Shown: positions 33,863 through 42,244 of the stretch, in pieces
Position numbering within the stretch: position 1 is the first letter of the stretch
Layout of the letters: each line of letters begins with the position of its first letter
DNA from: Akkermansia sp.
GTDB lineage: Bacteria > Verrucomicrobiota > Verrucomicrobiia > Verrucomicrobiales > Akkermansiaceae
Length of the DNA: 45,438 nucleotides
Direction: 5' to 3'
Assembly (NCBI GenBank): GCA_024405415.1
Contig: JAKSOV010000007.1
Location: 1-45,438, forward strand
Program-made: the position numbers and the translations under genes
The notes under the pieces: generated by a model
What the model saw: the letters and a program-made list of their open reading frames with translations, nothing else
What the model was told of the DNA's origin: nothing
The model's database searches: none

Positions 33863-35485
33863 TCAGCTTTCGTCGCCGTTGGTGACGCGGATGACTTCAT
33901 CCGCCGTGGTGAGGCCGGCCAGCACCTTGCGGATGCCGTCCTCTCGCAGGGTGCGCATGCCCAGCTCGCGGGCGCGCTTGCGCAGCTGAGCGGAGGTGAG
34001 GTTGGAGTTCACCAGCTCGCGCACGTCGTCGTTGATTTGGAAGATTTCGAAAATGCCGAGACGGCCCTTCATGCCCTTGCCCTTGCAGCGCTCGCAGCCG
34101 CCGGGGCGGGCGGTCATGACCGCGTGAGAGGGGTCGATGCCCAGCGTGCTTGCCTGCTTGGGCGTGAGGCTGCCCTGCACCTTGCAGGAGCAGAGGCTGC
34201 GGCAGAGGCGCTGAGCCATGATGGCGCGCACGGCGGAGGCGATGAGGAAGCGATCCACACCCATATCCGCCAGACGGGCTACGGAGGAGGGCGCGTCGTT
34301 GGTGTGCAGGGTGGAGAGCACCAAGTGACCCGTCATAGCGGCCTGAATGGCAATGGCGGCAGTCTCCGCGTCTCGAATTTCGCCGATCATGATGATGTTC
34401 GGGGCCTGACGCAGCATGGCGCGCAGGGCGGCGGCGAAGGTCATGCCGATTTCGGAGCGAATCATCACCTGGTTGATGCCGCTCATCTCGTATTCGACGG
34501 GGTCTTCAGCGGTGATAATCTTCTTATCGGGGCGGTTCAGGTGGTTGAGGCAGGCGTAGAGTGTTGTCGTCTTACCGGAACCCGTGGGGCCCGTGACGAG
34601 AATCACGCCGTCGGGCTGGGTGACGAGGCGGTCGAAGGTGGCCTGATCATCGGAGAGGAAGCCGAGCTGGGGCAGACCGAGAGCGAGGGCGGACTTGTCC
34701 AAAATACGCATCACCACGGATTCGCCGTGGTTCGTCGGCACGGTGCTGACACGGAGGTCGATGTGGGCGCCGTCTCGCAGGTCCATCTCGATACGGCCGT
34801 CCTGCGGCACACGCTTCTCGGCGATGCTCATGGAGGTGCTCATCACCTTGAGGCGCGCCACGATGGGCCCGAGCAGTTTCTTGGGGTGGTTGGCCACCTC
34901 GACAAGGCGGCCGTCTACGCGGTAGCGGACGCGCACGCGGTCTTCCATCGGCTCGATGTGGATATCCGAAGCGCGCATCTCATGCGCCTCGTTGAAGAGA
35001 TTTTCCACCAGCTCGATGATGGGGCCTTCCGTATCGCCCTTGGCAAACTTGGATTTCTCGGGGAAGTACTTGTCGAGCGCCTTTTTGAGCCCGGCCTCGG
35101 AGCAGACGAAGAAGCTGATGTCGCGGTTGAGGAACTGCGGCAGGCTGTCCATGGTCTGCATGTCGAAGGGGTCGACGATGGCCACCTGCAGGGAGAAGCC
35201 GTCATCCCCGATGGGCAGGAAACCCACGCGGCGGGCCAGCTCGCCCTTCACCCCGGCGATGATGGCGGGATCCACCTCGAACGAGGAGAGGTCAACGTAC
35301 TCCAGCCCGGAGTTGGCTGCGGCGACCTGCGCAATGTATTCGCCGGTCATGTAGTTGTTGTTCACCAGATGCGTGACAACGCTGTCCATCGGCGAAAGCT
35401 GGGCTCGGATGGCGTCCAGAGTGTCCGGCGCAATGGCTCCTGATTCCGTCAGGAGCTGCAGAAGAAAGTCTTCGTTCGAGTACAC
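33863..35485 (-). CDS. Secretion/pilus assembly ATPase GspE/PilB (second copy)
   Basis: The 540-residue paralogue of the downstream gspE has Walker A GPTGSGKT starting near residue 299, an Asp box (APNIIMIGEIRD), His box LVLSTLHTND and an altered zinc arm (CRSLCSC, then CERCKGKG). The predicted start is GTG at 35485; no closer ATG fits the N-terminal domain. The conserved cores of the two copies are close, but the N-terminal domains differ, so this is an old duplication and not a recent one. It leads the gsp cluster, 150 nt after the dprA stop. PilT is excluded by its length and N-terminal domain. Confidence 0.9.
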   Translation of the reverse strand: MYSNEDFLLQLLTESGAIAPDTLDAIRAQLSPMDSVVTHLVNNNYMTGEYIAQVAAANSGLEYVDLSSFEVDPAIIAGVKGELARRVGFLPIGDDGFSLQVAIVDPFDMQTMDSLPQFLNRDISFFVCSEAGLKKALDKYFPEKSKFAKGDTEGPIIELVENLFNEAHEMRASDIHIEPMEDRVRVRYRVDGRLVEVANHPKKLLGPIVARLKVMSTSMSIAEKRVPQDGRIEMDLRDGAHIDLRVSTVPTNHGESVVMRILDKSALALGLPQLGFLSDDQATFDRLVTQPDGVILVTGPTGSGKTTTLYACLNHLNRPDKKIITAEDPVEYEMSGINQVMIRSEIGMTFAAALRAMLRQAPNIIMIGEIRDAETAAIAIQAAMTGHLVLSTLHTNDAPSSVARLADMGVDRFLIASAVRAIMAQRLCRSLCSCKVQGSLTPKQASTLGIDPSHAVMTARPGGCERCKGKGMKGRLGIFEIFQINDDVRELVNSNLTSAQLRKRARELGMRTLREDGIRKVLAGLTTADEVIRVTNGDES

Positions 35486-35635
35486 GGGAGGAAAGGTGTG
35501 AGATGCTGCGATGCGGGTACAGGAATATCCCTATACCTTGTTGCACAGTCTACACGATTCTTTCCGCCGCGTCAACTACACATTCTGCGAAAAAAGCAGA
35601 ATTTTGAGGTGCAGGGGCACCCTTGCGGCAACTCT

Positions 35636-36796
35636 TTATTTTTTCTGCCCTGAACAGGCAAAACGGCCGCCTTCCCGGGGGATGAGATGGTGCAGGATTT
35701 GCAGCTTGATGAGCAGGGGTGTCAGCTCTCTTGCGCCGCGACCGAGAGCGGTGCAGAGGGCATCCAATGTGTCGTGCCCCGCGGCGACCGCCTGTAGCAC
35801 GGCGTATTCCGTCGTGTTCGGGTCCGGCAGGGGCAGGGCGGTGGCGGGGGGCTCTGCCGCAGGGGCGTCCTCGGCAAAGAGGCTGCCGAAGAGCTCCCCT
35901 TGGTGCAGCTCGCCGCTCCGGCCGATGTCGGCCAGCAGTTCCTGCGGCGAGGTGCAGAGAATGGCACCGTCGCGGATGAGAGCGTGGCAGCCCGCGGAGG
36001 TGTCGCGGTGCAGGTCGCCCGGCAGAGCAAAGACGGTGTTGCCGTGCTCTGCAGCCAGTCCGGCCGTGTGCATGGCTCCGCTGTGCATCGGTGCCTCGGC
36101 CACCAGCACGGCGCGGCTCCATGCGGCGACAATGCGGTTGCGCTGCGGAAACGTGGTGCGCGAGGGGCGCAGCATCATGGGAAACTCGGAGACGACGGCG
36201 CCGTGACCGTGGCAGATGGCCTCCGCCAGCTCGGCGTTGGCATCGTTGTACAGCTGTCCCAGCCCGAAGCCCAGCACGGCGATGGTGCGCCCGCCTGCCT
36301 CCAGCGCCCCGCGGTGCCCCTCGGCATCGATGCCGCGCGCGAGACCCGAGATGATGGTGCAGCCTGCGTCCGCCAGCTCGCGGCCGAAACGCCGGGCTTG
36401 CACGCGGCCGTAAGGCGTGGCGAGGCGAGTGCCGATGATGGCCACGCCGCTGCGGCTGTCCTCCTCGCACCACTCGCCGCGGGCGTAGAGCACCATGGGC
36501 GGGTTGCTCATGCGGCGCAGAGCGGTGGGGTAGGCGTCCTCATCGATGGTGACGAGGTGTACGCCCGCTCGCTCCGCGCAGTCCAGCTCGGCGGCGGTGT
36601 TGGTGCAGTGGCGCCAGTCTGCAATGGCTGCGGCGAGAGCGGGGCCGATGCGCGGCACGCGCTCCAGCAGCGAGGGCGGGGCGGAAAGCACCAGCTCTGC
36701 CGAGCCGAAAAACTCCAGCAGCGATTGAATGCGGACGGATCCGAGCCCGGGAATCAGGTTCAGGGTGATGAGGGCTTCTTTCGGCGAGAGCAACAC
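35636..36796 (-). CDS. dprA: DNA processing protein DprA/Smf
   Basis: The 386-residue protein has a helix-hairpin-helix-like N-terminus (NLIPGLGSVRIQSLLEFFG), the Rossmann DNA-binding core with GIIGTRLATPYG, SGLARGIDAEGH and FPQRNRIVA, and a C-terminal winged-helix-like DML1 domain. DprA loads RecA on incoming single-stranded DNA during natural transformation. It starts with GTG at 36796, 14 nt after nadC, so the two are co-transcribed. Having dprA next to type IV pilus/T2SS-like ATPases is compatible with natural competence, though no comEC or comEA gene is in view. Confidence 0.93.
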   Translation of the reverse strand: MLLSPKEALITLNLIPGLGSVRIQSLLEFFGSAELVLSAPPSLLERVPRIGPALAAAIADWRHCTNTAAELDCAERAGVHLVTIDEDAYPTALRRMSNPPMVLYARGEWCEEDSRSGVAIIGTRLATPYGRVQARRFGRELADAGCTIISGLARGIDAEGHRGALEAGGRTIAVLGFGLGQLYNDANAELAEAICHGHGAVVSEFPMMLRPSRTTFPQRNRIVAAWSRAVLVAEAPMHSGAMHTAGLAAEHGNTVFALPGDLHRDTSAGCHALIRDGAILCTSPQELLADIGRSGELHQGELFGSLFAEDAPAAEPPATALPLPDPNTTEYAVLQAVAAGHDTLDALCTALGRGARELTPLLIKLQILHHLIPREGGRFACSGQKK

Positions 36797-36810
36797 GCGG
36801 GCAGCGCAGG

Positions 36811-37677
36811 TCAGCGGTGGACGGTGAAATCAAGCCCGAGGTCCAGCGAGGGGACAGAGTGCGTCAGGCAGCCGAAGCTCATGTAGTCCACGCCTGTCTC
36901 AGCGGCGGCGGGAGCCGTCTCCAGCGTGAGACCGCCGGAGGCTTCAAAGTAGGGCTTTCTGTTTGCTCCGCGCATCTCCACGGCGCGGCGCATCTCGTCG
37001 CAGCTCATGTTGTCGAGCAGGATGTAGTCCACCCCTTCGAGCTTGAGGAAGGCCTCCACCTGTTCCAGCGTATCGGCCTCCAGCTCCACCTCCACACCGG
37101 GCTTGTCAGCCTTCAGCTTAGTGATGCAGGCCTGAAGGTGCGCGGTGTCGCCGTCCGTCATGAGGTGGTTGTCCTTCACCATGGCTCGGTCGTAGAGACC
37201 GAGGCGGTGGTTGTTGCCGCCGCCGTGTACCACGGCTGCCTTCTCCAGCAGTCGATAGCCGGGGGTGGTCTTGCGGGTGTCCAGCAGCTTGCAGGAGGTG
37301 TGGGCAATGGCCTTCACGTACTTGTGCGTCATGCTCGCCACACCCGAGAGGCGTTGGATGAAGTTGAGCGCCGTGCGCTCCGCGCCGAGGATGGACTGCG
37401 CCTTGCCCTCAATGGACATGACGATGGCGCCGGGGGACACCTGCTCGCCGTCGTGCAGGTGGATGGTCACTTTCAGCGAGGGGTCCACGGCCTTAAACAC
37501 CTTGGCCGCTACCTCCACACCGGAGATGACGCCCGCCGTGCGGGGACGCATCAGCGCGCAGGCCTGCAGCTCTGCGGGAACAAAGTATTGGGAGGTGACG
37601 TCACCGTCACCGAAATCTTCCGCCAGCGCCAGCTTCACCAGCGCATCCACATTATCAGAAACCATCTGTGTGCTCAT
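36811..37677 (-). CDS. nadC: Nicotinate-nucleotide pyrophosphorylase (quinolinate phosphoribosyltransferase)
   Basis: The 288-residue enzyme converts quinolinate and PRPP to nicotinate mononucleotide in de novo NAD synthesis. Family motifs are LAEDFGDGDVTS, LDTRKTTPGYR, HGGGNNHRLGLYD, KDNH and the ELEADTLEQ and EASGGL stretches near the C-terminus. Length is standard. The gene begins an operon with dprA and has its own promoter whose -10 box ends 6 nt before the ATG. Confidence 0.96.
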   Translation of the reverse strand: MSTQMVSDNVDALVKLALAEDFGDGDVTSQYFVPAELQACALMRPRTAGVISGVEVAAKVFKAVDPSLKVTIHLHDGEQVSPGAIVMSIEGKAQSILGAERTALNFIQRLSGVASMTHKYVKAIAHTSCKLLDTRKTTPGYRLLEKAAVVHGGGNNHRLGLYDRAMVKDNHLMTDGDTAHLQACITKLKADKPGVEVELEADTLEQVEAFLKLEGVDYILLDNMSCDEMRRAVEMRGANRKPYFEASGGLTLETAPAAAETGVDYMSFGCLTHSVPSLDLGLDFTVHR

Positions 37678-37683
37678 GGCTTT

Positions 37684-37712
37684 ATCATAATAGGGTAGGG
37701 AGCGGATGTAAA
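37684..37712 (-). promoter_or_regulatory. Leaderless-type promoter of nadC-dprA
   Basis: On the minus strand TTTACA (37707-37712), a 17-bp spacer and TATGAT (37684-37689), then 6 nt to the ATG at 37677. The start codon should be at or next to the first transcribed base. Confidence 0.65.
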
Positions 37713-37764
37713 GTCCGAACAGTCATGGCGCGGGGGAATCTAACCGCGTATGCTCCCGGGTGGT

Positions 37765-38277
37765 ATGAAACAGAAAGTAATTGAGGCGTTTAACCGCCAG
37801 ATACAGTTGGAGTTCGAGGCTGCCATGCTCTACCTGCACCTCTCCGTAGGCTTGCAGGAGCTCGGGCTGCACGGTTGCGCGCATTGGCTGCGGCAGCAGT
37901 TTCACGAGGAATGCAGCCACGCGCTGCACCTCATCACCTACCTAGGCGAGCGCCGTGTGGCGGCGCAGGTGCCCGCGCTGGCCGCCCCCGTCGCGCCCGC
38001 CGACTCGGCACTGGGCGTTTTTGAACAGGTGTTGGCGCACGAGCAGAGTGTTTCCGCAGCCGTCGATGCTCTCGTGGCCGCTGCTCGCACCGCCGCGGAT
38101 TACGCCTCAGAGAACCTCATGATGCAGTACGTGCGCGAGCAGGTGGAGGAGGAACACGATGCCGCCGATATCGTCGATTGCCTACGCCTCGCCGAGCGCA
38201 ACCGTGCGGGCTTGCTACGCATCGACCGCCACCTCGGCAAGCGCAAAGCCTACAAGTACAGCAAGGCGTGGAGCTGA
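37765..38277 (+). CDS. ftnA: Non-haem ferritin
   Basis: The 170-residue four-helix protein is an iron-storage ferritin. Ferroxidase ligands are visible as E16 (QLEFEAAMLY), E49 and H52 (HEECSH), with later Glu residues in QYVREQVEEEHD. It should form a 24-subunit shell storing ferric iron in the cytoplasm. The ATG at 37765 gives the usual ferritin N-terminus (MKQKVIEAFNRQIQLE); an ATG at 37750 would add five residues. It diverges from nadC. The conserved hairpin of element E, followed by five T, lies 63 nt downstream and can end its transcript. Confidence 0.92.
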   Translation: MKQKVIEAFNRQIQLEFEAAMLYLHLSVGLQELGLHGCAHWLRQQFHEECSHALHLITYLGERRVAAQVPALAAPVAPADSALGVFEQVLAHEQSVSAAVDALVAAARTAADYASENLMMQYVREQVEEEHDAADIVDCLRLAERNRAGLLRIDRHLGKRKAYKYSKAWS

Positions 38278-38285
38278 GGGGCGTG

Positions 38286-38434
38286 CGGCTTCCGTCTTCG
38301 CCTACGGCTACGCCGAGACAAGCCGCCGCAAGGATTGGTAACACGTTCTGACGCAAGCGTCAGAACGTGTTTTTATCTCGCGGCGTCAGCCGCCTATATT
38401 TTTGATTTGTACATTGTACATTGTACTTTGTCCA
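38286..38434. repeat. Intergenic element E: TGTCTCGGC-type repeat, hairpin and 7-bp array
   Basis: The element runs from a copy of the dispersed repeat (about 38288-38325) through the hairpin at 38341-38370 to four heptads, TTGTACA TTGTACA TTGTACT TTGTCCA (38407-38434). The array ends 4 nt before the peptide-transporter stop codon. The middle is clearly related to elements B and C, but the heptads differ. Confidence 0.8.
38341..38375 (+). terminator. Conserved hairpin with T run after ferritin
   Basis: ACACGTTCTGACGC (38341-38354) pairs with its complement at 38357-38370 and is followed by TTTT. Compared with the hairpins in B and C, one base pair differs on both arms in a compensating way, so the fold rather than the sequence is preserved. 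Confidence 0.75.
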
Positions 38435-38438
38435 TCCG

Positions 38439-40070
38439 TCACTTCACCTCTGTGCGGAAGTAGCGTCGCGTAGTGACGATGATGAAGAGCAGGCCGATGA
38501 TGACAGCCAGCGCACCGTATATCAGGAAGGTGGAGACCGAGGCGGGGTCGCTCACCAAGGAGGTGAGGTAGATGACGAGGAAGTTGCCCAGCGTGCTGGT
38601 GAGGAACCAAAAGCTCGAGACGAGGCTCTTCATGTTTTTGCCAGCGGCGGTGTAGGCGTATTCCAGCCCCGTGGTGCTCACGAGAATCTCAGAGATGGTG
38701 AGCATGAGGTAAGGCACGCCCTGCCAGAGGATAGAGAGTTGCGCGCCGCCGTCGAGGGCATGTTGCAGCCAGGCTACCACGCCGTAGGACAGGCCCGCGA
38801 GCACGATGCCGATGCCCATGCGCTTGAGCGGGCTGCTCCACCGGCCGATGTGGGGGTAGACGAGCAGCGTCATCACCGGCACGAATATCATCACCAGCAG
38901 GGGGTTGAAGCTCTGCATTTCCTCCGCGCCGAAATCAAAGAGAACCCCCTCTGCCGCGAAGTGAAGAGGCACCATCTTCTCTCCTTGCAGCACCCAGCTG
39001 GTCATCGTCTGGTCAAAGAGGCTCCAGAAGGGGATAATCATCGTAAAGACGATGAGCACGCGCAGCAGGTTGTGAGCGCTGTGGCGCTCCTCCTCGCTGA
39101 AGCGCGTTGCGGCCGCCTCGGGCAGGAAGAGCATGCTGCCCATCAGCCCGAAGAAACCTCCTGCCCCGCAGGCCGCAGCCAGACGCAGCGCCGCGGCCAG
39201 CATGGCGGCGATGTAGAGCAGCAGCGCCGCCAGGCCGCAGAGGGAAGCGGCGGTTTCCCCCGCGCCCGCCAGCGAGGCGAGGGTGATGGCGCCGCTTTGC
39301 GTCTGCTGCCCGAGCATCAGGATAAGCGGTGCAATGACGATGAAAGCGAGAATGCCGATGGCTGTGTTGACGGCGGCGGATACCGCCTCCTCACCGTAGC
39401 GCGCGCAGGCTGCTGCACGGCCGTTCAACACACGGGTGATGAGCGCGGGCAGGAAATGCGGCTGCGTCGGCTCCTTGTGGCGGTATTGCTTGCGGCCGCA
39501 CCAGAAGATAAAGGTGGCGATGCCCATGAAGATGCCGGGGATGCCGAAAGCCCAGCTGTAGCCCCAGTTCTGGCGCACCCACGGGATGATGAGGAAGGAG
39601 AAGAAGGAGCCGAGGTTGATGGACCAGTAGAAAGCGGCGTAGACGCGCGTCATGACGCTCGCATCGCGCTCGCCGTCCACCTGGTCGCCCACGAAGGCGG
39701 AGACGCAGGGTTTGATGCCGCCCGCACCCATGGCGATGATGAAGAGACCCAGGAAGAGGATGAGCTGTCGCGCCGCCACGGAGTCCGCCAAATCTGCCGT
39801 GGCGAGCACGGCATGGCCTACGCAGTAGAATAGCGAGATGAAAAGAATCGTCTTGTAGCGGCCGAGAAAGCGGTCGGCTATCCATGCGCCGAGCAGCGGC
39901 AGGATGTAGATGCCTGCATTGAAGAGGTGGGCAACCTCAATGGCCTGGCTTTCGCTCATGAGCAACATGTGGGTCATGTAGAGCGTCAGGATGCTGCGCA
40001 TGCCGTAGAAGCTGAAACGCTCGCATGCCTCATTGCCGACGATGTATTTGGTCTGGGAGGGTAAGGACAT
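38439..40070 (-). CDS. Proton-dependent oligopeptide transporter (POT family)
   Basis: The 543-residue membrane protein has about 12-14 hydrophobic segments and the POT signature near the N-terminus: E14-A-C-E17-R18-F19-S-F-Y22-G, the ExxERFxYY motif that couples proton and peptide. LLGAWIADRFLGRYKTI is the MFS loop 2-3 motif, and WSINLGSF matches the helix-5 region. It imports di- and tripeptides driven by the proton gradient. It appears to be a single-gene transcript between ferritin and the folding factor. Confidence 0.92.
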   Translation of the reverse strand: MSLPSQTKYIVGNEACERFSFYGMRSILTLYMTHMLLMSESQAIEVAHLFNAGIYILPLLGAWIADRFLGRYKTILFISLFYCVGHAVLATADLADSVAARQLILFLGLFIIAMGAGGIKPCVSAFVGDQVDGERDASVMTRVYAAFYWSINLGSFFSFLIIPWVRQNWGYSWAFGIPGIFMGIATFIFWCGRKQYRHKEPTQPHFLPALITRVLNGRAAACARYGEEAVSAAVNTAIGILAFIVIAPLILMLGQQTQSGAITLASLAGAGETAASLCGLAALLLYIAAMLAAALRLAAACGAGGFFGLMGSMLFLPEAAATRFSEEERHSAHNLLRVLIVFTMIIPFWSLFDQTMTSWVLQGEKMVPLHFAAEGVLFDFGAEEMQSFNPLLVMIFVPVMTLLVYPHIGRWSSPLKRMGIGIVLAGLSYGVVAWLQHALDGGAQLSILWQGVPYLMLTISEILVSTTGLEYAYTAAGKNMKSLVSSFWFLTSTLGNFLVIYLTSLVSDPASVSTFLIYGALAVIIGLLFIIVTTRRYFRTEVK

Positions 40071-40091
40071 GGTGGGGAAAGGGAGGGGAAG

Positions 40092-40121
40092 AAAAACGGT
40101 CTGACGGGGTGCGTCAGACCG
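40092..40121 (-). terminator. Rho-independent terminator of the PpiD/SurA-like gene
   Basis: On the minus strand CGGTCTGACG pairs with CGTCAGACCG (arms 40097-40106 and 40112-40121) and is followed by five T. It lies 30 nt after the stop at 40152. Confidence 0.88.
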
Positions 40122-40151
40122 TGCGGAAAGGGGTGACGTGCGGCCTTCGGC

Positions 40152-41900
40152 TTACTTGTTGAGCTTGATGTGCTCGGAGAGCTGCACGTTGTAGCGCGTG
40201 TAGGCGGTGTGCAGCCAGTCGAGCAGCAGAGAGGTGCTCAGCTGCGCATTCTGCGAGGGAATGAGGGAGAAGGCCTTCATCATGTCGTAGTCCGCGCTTT
40301 CCTCCAGCGTGCGCTTAGTCACAGCTGTGAAGCGGGCGCCCTCTGCATTGACGACGAGCGGGGCCATCTTGCCCGTGGGCACGCTGATGAGCGCCTGCGG
40401 CTCCAACCCGGCGGGCAGGTCAGCCTCGGCAAGGCCCACACTCACGGGGCCGAAGGTCTCCTTCTTGGCACCCGCCTGTTCGGCGAGGGCGAAGGCGGCC
40501 TCGGCGTTCTCCGCGGACTCCATGCGGGAGAAGAGCTCCTTGGCAGCGATATCAAGGGCGTTGTCGGCTCGCTCCTTCTTCAGGTCGGCCAGGGCGGCCT
40601 CGCGGGCGGCCTCAAACTCCAGCTCGGCGGGAGCCTCAGCGGCCTCCACGCGGATGAAGACGAGCTTGCCGTCCTTGGTGGGGAAGTAGCCACGCACCTG
40701 CGTGATGGAGGCGAGGTCATCGGCCTTACCTTCTGCAGCCGCCTGCTCATATTCGGCGGGAGCGGGGGCGCCTTCTACCTCGTTGTAGGCAATGTGCGCC
40801 AGCGTGGTGGTGTTGCCGTTGTGCTCCACCTGCTGTTGCAGGGGGGCGGCGGCCTCGGCCAAGGTGCTCAGGGCAAAGGTCTCGTGGGACTTACCTTCGG
40901 CGTTCAGGTAGGTGAATGCCTCGTTTTCGGGGTTCTCGGCGGCGGAGGCCAGCAGGTTGTCAAACCCCTTGCCGTTGGCGGCGGAGAGGTCCTGCATCAG
41001 GGCGTCGGCCGTGCTCATCAGGCCTTCGAGCGATGCTCCCTGCGCAGGCGTCAGCGTGTAGAGGGAGACGATGCGGCGCTCCTCCGTTTTGTACTGTTCG
41101 CGGTGCTGCTCCCAGTAGGCTTTAAGCTCTTCCTCGGTAGGTTCCGCGGGGGCGGAGACGGCCTCGGCGGGCAGCCAGGCCGTCAGGCCGCTCACCTTCT
41201 GGCTGAACATGTCCATCAGGTCGGAGAGGCTCTTCGTCTGGTAGCGCACACCCTCGGTGAGCATGTTGCTGAGGCACTCCCACACCATCATGTCGGCCAC
41301 CACTTTGCGGAAGGCGGCCTCCTGCGCGTTGTTGCTCATGCCGTTGTGGTAGCCCGTGAGGCGCTGGTAGAGGGCCTGATCAAAGCTGCCGTCCTCCTGA
41401 CGGAAGGCGGGCATGTTGCTGATGTAGCTGTCGAGCTGCTCCTTGGAGGGGGAGATGCCCAGCGCGGCGGACTCCTCGTGCAGGATGGCGCGGTTGATGG
41501 CGGCGTTTACGCCCGCATCCCCGGCATAGCCGTAGCTCCAGGCCTGCAAGACGGTGCTGAGGAAGGCGGTGAACTCCTGATATTCGGGATGCTCGGTGAG
41601 CCAAGCGTTCATGGCGGCCTGCTCGTCTGCACTCAGAGCGTCATCCTCGTTCTTATCGAACTTGTTGCGCAGCTTGCTCGTGGTGGCGGAGTAGAGGGAT
41701 TGGATGTACTGCTGGCCGTTCTCGCCCAGTGCAGCCGTCTCGGGGTAGGAGTAGCCGGTGCCGTTCACCTGAATGTAGAAATCGCGGGAGAAATAGCTGC
41801 CCTTGCCGCTGTAATCCATCATCACCAGGCCGAGGCCCACGGCGGCAATTACGATGAGAACGAGCAGCGAGTTCTTGCGGATAAATTCGAGAACAGTCAT
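40152..41900 (-). CDS. Membrane-anchored PpiD/SurA-like periplasmic folding factor
   Basis: The 582-residue protein has one N-terminal membrane anchor (SLLVLIVIAAVGLGLVMM) after a short cytoplasmic stretch, as in PpiD, then an alpha-helical SurA_N-like chaperone domain (about residues 110-260, with INRAILHEESAALGISPSKE). A standard parvulin domain is not clear, so peptidyl-prolyl isomerase activity is uncertain. Residues 82-93 (DKNEDDALSADE) match the EF-hand calcium loop pattern D-x-N-x-D-x-x-L-S-x-x-E, unusual for this family. The ATG at 41900 is chosen because the membrane anchor follows it. A terminator ends the gene. It probably helps outer-membrane or exported proteins fold. Confidence 0.8.
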   Translation of the reverse strand: MTVLEFIRKNSLLVLIVIAAVGLGLVMMDYSGKGSYFSRDFYIQVNGTGYSYPETAALGENGQQYIQSLYSATTSKLRNKFDKNEDDALSADEQAAMNAWLTEHPEYQEFTAFLSTVLQAWSYGYAGDAGVNAAINRAILHEESAALGISPSKEQLDSYISNMPAFRQEDGSFDQALYQRLTGYHNGMSNNAQEAAFRKVVADMMVWECLSNMLTEGVRYQTKSLSDLMDMFSQKVSGLTAWLPAEAVSAPAEPTEEELKAYWEQHREQYKTEERRIVSLYTLTPAQGASLEGLMSTADALMQDLSAANGKGFDNLLASAAENPENEAFTYLNAEGKSHETFALSTLAEAAAPLQQQVEHNGNTTTLAHIAYNEVEGAPAPAEYEQAAAEGKADDLASITQVRGYFPTKDGKLVFIRVEAAEAPAELEFEAAREAALADLKKERADNALDIAAKELFSRMESAENAEAAFALAEQAGAKKETFGPVSVGLAEADLPAGLEPQALISVPTGKMAPLVVNAEGARFTAVTKRTLEESADYDMMKAFSLIPSQNAQLSTSLLLDWLHTAYTRYNVQLSEHIKLNK

Positions 41901-42043
41901 GGCTAAATAGAGTAAAAGATGCACTGAGGCACGCGCATTCCCCGTGCCACGCGGTTATTCTACCGCAAAGCCGCTTCGTTGCAAGCACGAAAAAACGCAC
42001 CGCGTGTCATCCGCACCGGCGGAAAACGCGAGAGGCGATAAAA

Positions 42044-42231
42044 GAGGATTTGTAGATTTACTAGGTACTAGGTACTATTTTTGAATAGAGTGCGGCTGTC
42101 GCCGCAAGGATGGGAAACCCGTTCTGACGCTTGCGTCAGAACGGGTTCGTTATCTCGCGGCGGCAGCCGCCGAACTTGATAAATAGTACCTAGTACATAG
42201 TACCTAGTAAATCCCGACAAATTCTCATTTG
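42044..42231. repeat. Intergenic element C: inverted relative of element B
   Basis: Read on the other strand this is element B without its TGTCACGGC segment: same hairpin (42116-42147), same flanks and the same outer ends. Heptads lie at 42059-42079 (TACTAGG TACTAGG TACTATT) and 42184-42211 (TAGTACC TAGTACA TAGTACC TAGTAAA). From 41901 to 42043 I see no other feature. The right array ends 33 nt from the tsaD stop. Confidence 0.88.
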
Positions 42232-42244
42232 CCGCTCTCCGCCG

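Noticed and set aside
32063-35443. Very long open frame on the plus strand (about 1,126 codons) across the gspE genes
   Set aside because: It is antisense to two clear GspE ATPases, reads as His/Val/Gly-rich sequence without domains, and is a by-product of high-GC codon use.
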